From Costus lasius (Eukaryota > Streptophyta > Magnoliopsida > Zingiberales > Costaceae): 64,000 nucleotides of DNA. Within the stretch, counting starts at the first letter, position 1. The number at the start of each line of letters is the position of its first letter. Below, one piece after another: positions 57,261-64,000 of this stretch. Where the stretch lies: positions 5,952,001 through 6,016,000 of the forward strand of contig JANVAS020000222.1 of NCBI GenBank assembly GCA_027563935.2, in the 5' to 3' direction. The translations under genes were made by a program, and so were the position numbers. The notes under the pieces were generated by a model, which did no database searches, was not told where the DNA came from, and saw only the letters and a list, made by a program, of their open reading frames with translations.

Positions 57261-60200
57261 ATGAGCTTCAATGTGCGATCCCTACTGGAAAGGGAGAAGT
57301 TTGCTGGGCCGAACTTCTCTGACTGGTTCGGACACCTTAAGATCGTTCTTAAGGCAGAGAGGAAACTGTATGTCCTCGAGACGGCAGTGCCGCCTCAACC
57401 CGCTGCGAACGCCGCAAGGGCGGTTCGCGATGCCTATGAAAAGCACGTCAATGATAGCATTGATGTCGCTTGCCTGATGCTAGCGTCTATGACGCCACCG
57501 CTGCAGCGTCAGCATGAGGATATGTCGGCTATAGAAATTATAGCGAACCTCAAGATGCTGTATGCTGCACAGGCGAGGACAGAACGCTATAATCTGACAA
57601 AGCTCTTCTTTTAGAGCAAACTGGCTGAAGGGAGCCCAGTGGGAGCTCACGTGCTCAAGATGATTGGGCACAAGGAGGCTCTGGAGAAACTGGGGCATAC
57701 CATCAACCAGGAGCTTGCTGTAGATATTATTCTGCAGTCTCTTCCGCCTTCTTTCGATGCGTTCATCATTAACTTTAATATGAACAAAATCGATTGTACG
57801 CCGGCAGAGCTGCTGAATATGCTCTTGACTACTGAGGAAACTCTGAAGGGCAAGCCTTCAACCTCTGTCTTAATGGTTCCTTCCAGGAACAAGAAGAAGG
57901 GGAAGAAGGGCAAAGCCCCTGTCAAGAATTACAGCAAGGCTCTGAAACAGAAGGTGAAGCGGTCCAAGGACAACAGGTGTTTCCACTGTGGCCAGTTGGG
58001 TCACTGGAAAAAGGACTGTAAAGCGCTCCAAGGAGATAAGAGGGGAAGCATCGCTTCTGGCTCAGGTATATATGTGACTGAGGTCATGTTATCATCTTCT
58101 TCTATTTCATGGGTGTTGGACACTGCATGTGGAGTTCACATTTGTTCAAATGTACAGGAACTCAAGAGAAGAAGACAGGTGGGACAGCATGAGGTAGACC
58201 TACGCGTTGGAAACGGGGCACGGGTTGCTGCTGTTGCTGTAGGAGACTATTTCATTTCTTTACCATCTGGCATTGTATTGGAATTAAACAATTGTTACTT
58301 TGTACCGAGTATCACCAAAAATATTATCTCTATTCCTGCTCTTGTCAGGAAAGGTTTTGCCTTTGAATGCAATATTTCAAAGTGTGTTTTATCGTATGAT
58401 AATATTGTTTATGGAACTGGTTCAATTAACAATGGGTTATACATGTTGGACATGGAAAATTCTATACAAAACATTGATAATAAGAAAGCCAAGTATGCTG
58501 ATGACAGCACCTTGCTATGGCATAGTCGTTTAGGCCATATAAACGAGAAACGCATTAAGCAGTTGCATGATCATGGACTGCTGGGATCTTTCTCCTATGA
58601 GGAGATTGATACATGCAAAGCTTGTTTGATGGGTAAAATGACGAAGTCTCCTTTTTCTAATAAAGGTCAAAGGGCTTCAGGTTTACTTGACCTCATACAC
58701 AGTGATGTGTGTGGGCCATTTAGTAAACATGCCAGAGGTGGCTATCAGTACTTCATTACCTTTACTGATGATTTCAGTAGGTATGGGTATGTCTATCTAA
58801 TGAGACATAAAAGTGAATCTTTTGACAAGTTCAAAGAGTTCAAAAATGAAGTACAAAATCAGTTAGGCCGAAATATCAAGGCACTTCGTTCTGATCGAGG
58901 TGGTGAATACCTAAGTCGAGAATTTACTGACTATCTAAAGGAGTGTGGGATTATCTCACAGCTCACTCCGCCAGGAACACCGCAATGGAATGGTGTGTCC
59001 GAGAGGAGAAATAGAACGTTACTTGACATGGTTCGTTCTATGATGAGTCAGGCTACTCTTCCATACTCCTTTTGGGGTTTTGCACTGGAGACAGCTGCAA
59101 AGGTACTAAACCGAGTGCCATCCAAGGCAGTTTCAAAGACGCCATATGAGTTATGGTATGGGAAACAGCCTAGCTTGACATTTATCAGGATCTGGGGTTG
59201 CGAGGCTTATGTCAAAAAGCTCGCCTCTGGGAAACTGGAGAGCAGATCTGAGAAATGTATCTTTGTCGGTTACCCTAAGGAAACTAAGGGTTATTATTTC
59301 TACGATCCCAAGGAGAACAAGGTATTTGTTGCTCGGACGGCAATATTTCTTGAGAAGGAGTTTCTTCTGCAAGAAGCCAGTGGGAGAGAAATAAAGCTGG
59401 ATGAGAATCCAGAGGAAGGACAAAGTAGTCAAGCGCAGTTGGATGAGCCTGAGCCGGTGGATCAGGTTGTTGCACAACCTGAGGCTCAGATATCACGGGA
59501 ACCGCGAAGATCGGGAAGGATCCGTCGACAGCCAGAGTGCTATGACGGAGTCTACATCATTGAAAATGATGAACCCCTCACTTATGCGGATGCGGTCAGT
59601 GGACCAGAGTCAGCTAGATGGCTTGATGCTATGCGAGCCGAAATGGACTCCATGTCAGATAACCAAGTCTGGGATTTGGTTGATCCGCCTCCGGGAGTAA
59701 TCCCTATAGGCTGTAAATGGATCTTCAAGAAGAAGATTGACATGGATGGTAACGTGGTTACCTATAAAGGCAGGCTAGTTGCGAAAGGTTTCAAACAAAT
59801 CTACGGGATAGATTATGATGAAACTTTCTCTCCTGTAGCCATGTTTAAGTCTATTCGGATTCTTTTCGCGATAGCTGCATATTACGATTATGAGATCTGG
59901 CAGATGGATGTGAAAACAGCTTTCCTTAATGGAAATCTGGATGAGGATGTGTATATGACACAACCTGAAGGTTTCACTAATCCAGCAGATCGTCATAAAA
60001 TATGCAAGTTAAAGAAGTCTATTTATGGACTGAAACAAGCATCTAGAAGCTGGAACATTCGTTTTGATGAATCAATCTCTGAGTTTGGTTTCATCAAGAA
60101 CGAAGATGACCCGTGTGTATATAAGAGGTTTAGTGGGAGCGTAATTACTTTCCTAGTCCTCTACGTCGATGACATCTTGATCATTGGAAATGACATTCCT

Positions 60201-61145
60201 GAAATGCATGCGGTTAAGGCATGGTTAAGGAAATGTTTCCAAATGAAAGATCTAGGAGAAGCAGCCTATGTATTAGGTGTGAAGATCTACAGGGATAGAT
60301 CTAAGAGGCTTCTCGGGTTGTGCCAGAGTACTTACATCGATAAAGTCCTGGAGAGATTTCATTTAGAGAATTCTAAACGAGGATATCTTCCAGTCAGACA
60401 TGGTCTGAATCTTTCGAAGAGTCAGTGTCCACAAACACAGACTGAGAAAGATGAAATGGACAATACGCCTTATGCTTCGGCTATTGGGTCCATAATGTAT
60501 GCGATGTTGTGTACTCGCCCTGACGTCGCTTACGGGTTAAGTGTGACCAGTCGGTTCCAAAGTAATCCAGGTATGGCGCACTGGATTGCAGTCAAGAACA
60601 TTTTAAAATATCTGCGGAGGACCAAAGATATGTTCTTGATATATGGTGGTCAGGAAGAACTCAGTATAGAAGGATATACTGACGCTTCGTTCCAGTCGGA
60701 CCAGGATGATTTCCGATCGCAATCAGGCTATGTTTTTAGCTTGAATGGTGGAGCAGTGGTGTGGAAGAGTTTCAAACAGTCAACTGTTGCTGATTCCACA
60801 ACAGAAGCCGAGTATGTTGCAGCCTCGGAAGCATCCAAGGAGGCAGTGTGGATTCGTAAGTTCGTGAGAGAACTTGGTGTTGTTCCTTCGAGTGCAGATC
60901 CTTTGGTTATCTTCTGTGATAACACTGGAGCAATCGCACAAGCAAAGGAACCACGGTCACACCAGAAGTCCAAGCACATACAGAGACGGTTTCACTTGAT
61001 CCGGGAGATCATTGATCGTGGCGAGATCAAAATTTGCAAGGTTCATACAGACGACAATCTGGCTGACCCGCTTACCAAGCCTCTGGCGCTGCAGAAGCAT
61101 GAGAAGCACTGTAATAATATGGGTTTGAGGTTTCTCAACCATTAG
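57261..61145 (+). pseudogene. Copia gag-pol of I, one in-frame stop in gag
   Basis: The frame is collinear with H and G over 1,295 codons but has TAG at 57612-57614, after residue 117 of Gag, where sisters have a glutamine codon. Everything downstream is open and keeps its motifs: CFHCGQLGHWKKDC, DTACGVHIC, HSDVCGPF, SDRGGEY, NGVSERR, YVDDILIIGND, GYTDASFQSD, TTEAEY, FCDN, NNMGLRFLNH. Because the stop is in Gag, no enzyme would be made from the first ATG unless the stop is read through; TAG here is followed by AGC, not a known strong readthrough context that I can name. Classified as a pseudogene of very recent origin. Confidence 0.95.
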
Positions 61146-61165
61146 ATTAAGTGCAAGTGGGAGAT

Positions 61166-62848
61166 TGTTGGGGTATGCCCTTAAGGCTAATGTTTGAGGC
61201 CTTTTGGACTGTAATAGTATCATGTAATAAACTCTTGTGTTTATAAAGGCATAGTTATTGTTCAGGTTGTTACCTTGTCTGCTGTAATAAGTGTACTTCT
61301 GAATAATGTCTCAAAGCTGTTCAGCTAGGCTGACATGCATATGTCCTTAGTCAAGATATCTTGGTGAACATGAGACAGCCTTGATATGATTGAGACTAAT
61401 ATGTGTGCTAATCTTATAGGATGCTTCGAGCATGGAATAAGATGTAGACTCATGGGTACATTGGATGTACTGGACAGACCCTACTAGGATATTCAATTGC
61501 TTGTCACAATATGAATGATCCTTGTTTGCACTAAGTGGCACATGTCCTTTGACTTGAGATCACTTGTGTTTCTAAATGATGATTGTCATTGTTTTGAGGT
61601 AGTTCAATATCATTTGAAACATAATGATTATAAACTATCTTGGATAATGATCATGAGTCAGGTTAGAACACTAGTGATAGATAAAGGATTGCCGTCTCCT
61701 TGTTCAAGGAGTGTGATGTTCTAAAGGGCCCCCCTGTATGAGATGGTTGAGATAGTGTATGGCCATACCCAGGTGACTATGTTCATCTGATCTAATCATG
61801 CTCATCATATTGGAGTTACAAGCTTGACACGCTTGTCCAATGAGAACATTCAGTGGCAAAGGACACATGCATGCCTTGTGAAGTTGCATTCACACTTGTG
61901 CTGTGTTTTGGGTGTAGTCTTGGAAGACTCTTTCCTTTATATCGGGAGACAGTGATGTGTTGCTAGATACCCCTCACTGATCGTGATAACGTGAGTTGTC
62001 GTTACCGACATTTAAAGGAAACCCTCAGGGTCGCACAATTTGATGATATGGCTTACTTGAGTCAGATCATGTGGACTGAATCGTTTGGGTTCAGTTTAAA
62101 GGGATTTTATCTCTGATTGTAAGTGAGATCTGGTCTGATCATGTTTGATTGATTATGGCTTGAGATCGGTAAGCTTCGATCGAGAGAGATGATGCTAGAT
62201 CGGTGAGATCAGGAGCATCAAGAATTGAACGGTTAGATCTTGAACCTTTAGGGTTTAATCTAGACCATATGGCTTGGGTTAATTGGTCTTGGACCAAACC
62301 GAATAGAACCGGCTCATGATTGAGCGCATGGTTCATGGGAGATGAGTTAAGCGTTTGGTTCACTCAAGTGTGAACGCATGAGCTTTGACACCTTTCCATT
62401 TGTGGAATCGGTTTCGAAGTGGAAATGGTGTAACGCCTCCACATTAGTGTGGGAGGTTACTCTCTTGCCAAACTCTCTCGAGTGAAGTTTTTCTCCATTT
62501 TTTGGGTGGAGAGGACTTGACGAAAGCTAGGAGAGGAAGTCTCGCCAAGCACAACCTAGAAGTTCCCTTCCCTTCCATTTTCGATCAAGGACATCTTGGA
62601 GATCCTTGCTAGCACAAGGAGCATCCAAGGAGCAAGTCATCACTCATTTTGTGTGCGACAACGTGGAGGAGACCTATCTTGATCTCTCGCTTCCAAGTCG
62701 CCATCCTCTTCATGGCTTTGGTATGATTTCTCATAGCCTTAAGTTGATCATATGGTTATCATATGCGATCTTCTAGAAACCCTCTTTCCGCCATGCTTGC
62801 TAGATGCGCATGTTTAGGGTTTCACCCCCTTATATTAGGGACCCTTCA
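61166..62848 (+). repeat. 3' LTR of I
   Basis: 1,683 bp, the same length as the 5' LTR. Preceded by the purine tract AAGTGGGAGAT. By eye it differs from the 5' LTR at about five places, all single bases (for example GGCATAG for GGCATGG near 61249). Confidence 0.96.
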
Positions 62849-63239
62849 CTATTCTCGCCACTCGGTATTATTCCTCTTAACGTTTTTCGTGTGTGGCGAC
62901 GCTTTGACGTTGAGGAGGATTCGGCTAAGAGAAGAAATCATCATCTCCTTTCCTTTCCATTCGGCAAGACAACCTTGGAACCTTGCTAGCACAAGGAGCA
63001 CCAAGGAAGAAGCACATTGTTCATCTTGTGTGCGAGACTTTGGAGAAGAGGCGCTTGCAACTTTTGCTTCCAAGGCGCCATCTTGAAATGGCTATGGTAT
63101 GAATTCGTTTCTTCTATTCAATCATGCTAAAGTTGATTATATGACATATAAAGATCTTTTAGAAGCCCTAGATTCCGCTAGAGACACTGTTGTGCCACCT
63201 ATTAGGGTTTCAACCCCTTATGTGGGAACCTTCACGTAA

Positions 63240-64000
63240 CCTAGTTTATGGGTCGTATTTTGAAGCATCTTCAGAACAAAAAGATGCCCTGAAATTACAG
63301 CACTGCCATAAAGAATTACACGGGCCGTATTTCCCTGATGAATCCGACCAGAGAGTTCAGCCGAGTTTACAGCACCGCCGTAAACAAAATTACGGTGCCG
63401 TATTTTTGCAATTTCAGAACAAAACGATCGATGGATTTTACGGCAGTGCCGTAAGATATTACACTATCGTATTCCGGTGTTTGAATGCGATTCCCAGGTC
63501 AACTTCTACGTCCGATTCTTGCGGAGATGATTACGAGCGATGCAGGGCTTATTATTCAAGGCCGTAAGAAGCAAAAGGGGAGCTTTGGACGAGAGGATTA
63601 CAGAGAGACCAAAAGCCCTAAATTTGATCCACTGTCGAGGGAGAAATCGGGATCGACGCCGCCGCCAAGGGTTTCGCCACCGTGATCGATCCAGACAATC
63701 TCAAGCCGTGATTTGAATACAGAAGTGATGGAGGGCCTAACACAGCTCCTAGAAGATCCACTAGGACTCGGAGGAAGCCCATCAGGTATGGCTTCACTTA
63801 GAGTCCACTTTCCTTTTTAGTACTTTCCATATTTGCATTGCATGGCATGATAGGTTAGTTCCACCCAAAAGTCTACCATGTAGTTTATTTTTATGAATGT
63901 TGTTGGTAGGTTGTGCATTGTAATATCATGGTAGGTTAGTGCATGTAGTTGGACACATTTAAAGATGGCTCAAGGGATACAAGCTAGCTAGCTCACTCTA
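63240..64000 (+). repeat. J: palindrome-rich LTR-like repeat, second part
   Basis: Continues 35814 after removal of G. The first 250 bp carry the palindromes (TTACGGCAGTGCCGTAA at 63438-63454). Then a purine-rich stretch follows with CGCCGCCGCC near 63657, then AT-richer sequence to the window end. Short frames at 63190-63685 run through the palindromes and are unlikely to be genes. No LTR end, primer site or protein domain is visible before 64000. Confidence 0.45.

Larger units (their letters stand above)
53685..62848 (+). mobile_element. Full-length copia element I (9,164 bp)
   Basis: Target duplication CTATT at 53680-53684 and 62849-62853 inside the 3' LTR of G. LTRs of 1,683 bp each with about five differences seen by eye. 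Primer site, leader, gag-pol with one stop codon, and purine tract are present. Confidence 0.97.
35815..63234 (+). mobile_element. Copia element G, intact coding, hosting H and I
   Basis: Target duplication CGTAA at 35810-35814 and 63235-63239. Without H, I and their target copies, G has two LTRs of exactly 1,675 bp, a leader and one intact polyprotein. About eight LTR differences are seen by eye, more than in H, I or F, in agreement with G being older than its guests. H sits in the 5' LTR and I in the 3' LTR, so both promoter and 3' end signals are split and G can no longer be transcribed normally. Confidence 0.97.
52391..63234 (+). repeat. 3' LTR of G, split by I
   Basis: Pieces 52391-53684 (1,294 bp) and 62854-63234 (381 bp), in total 1,675 bp, equal to the 5' LTR. 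The start reads TGTTTGGG, one change from TGTTGGGG, so the terminal repeat of this LTR is slightly damaged. It ends ACCTTCA before the target copy CGTAA. Preceded by the purine tract AAGTGGGAGAT (52380-52390). Confidence 0.96.

Noticed and set aside
63190..63685. Two overlapping frames at the right edge as a possible new gene
   Set aside because: They run through the end of the G LTR, a target duplication and the palindrome array, so they join unrelated sequences.
4..64000. Host genes, tRNA or rRNA genes
   Set aside because: I scanned the stretches outside recognised elements and found none that I could support; the initiator-tRNA matches are only the short primer sites.

Overview
The window is plant nuclear DNA made almost entirely of nested LTR retrotransposons. 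I recognise no host gene, tRNA, rRNA or CRISPR array. The main family is Ty1/copia: one gag-pol frame of about 1,294 codons, domain order Gag (CCHC knuckle) - protease - integrase - RT - RNase H, LTRs of 1.65-1.7 kb, and a primer-binding site complementary to initiator tRNA-Met. Protein style, LTR size and long leader resemble the Angela/BARE lineage. That assignment is from memory of the family, not a search. A flowering plant is the natural host; I cannot place it further. Element letters below are mine.

Left stack (1-16967): the 3' part of element A (1-4654, +) sits in the LTR of C (4655-6301, -). C sits in the protease region of B (6302-11010, +). B sits in the leader of D (11011-16967, +), a much older and heavily decayed copia cousin with a 2.2-kb LTR. 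Left ends of A, C, B and D lie outside the window.

Middle (16968-35814): an old minus-strand, probably Ty3/gypsy-type and non-autonomous sequence (X). Solo LTR E (17571-28283, TSD CATAC) is inserted in it, and full-length copia F (18588-27678, TSD ACTTT) is inserted in E. To the right come a 1.4-kb inverted repeat with arms of about 570 bp (31454-32851), a second minus-strand gypsy-like 3' region (Y), and the start of an LTR-like repeat (J) rich in short palindromes of the type TTACGGCA-N-TGCCGTAA.

Right stack (35815-63234): copia G (TSD CGTAA) interrupts J and has an intact 1,293-aa polyprotein. Its 5' LTR is split by H (36569-45744, minus strand, TSD TAGTC, intact 1,294-aa polyprotein, LTRs with one mismatch seen). 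Its 3' LTR is split by I (53685-62848, TSD CTATT, one stop codon in gag). J resumes at 63240 and runs off the window.

The boundaries are internally checked: for F, G, H and I the two LTRs have equal lengths (1705, 1675, 1702 and 1683 bp) once insertions are removed, and each has a perfect 5-bp target duplication. The most interesting signals are structural: a GNRA-type tetraloop hairpin kept in every copia LTR with compensatory changes, a pair of related palindromes kept in each leader, a conserved 3' splice-site-like sequence just before gag, and leader tandem repeats that copy the LTR 3' end. I found no clearly new non-transposon system.
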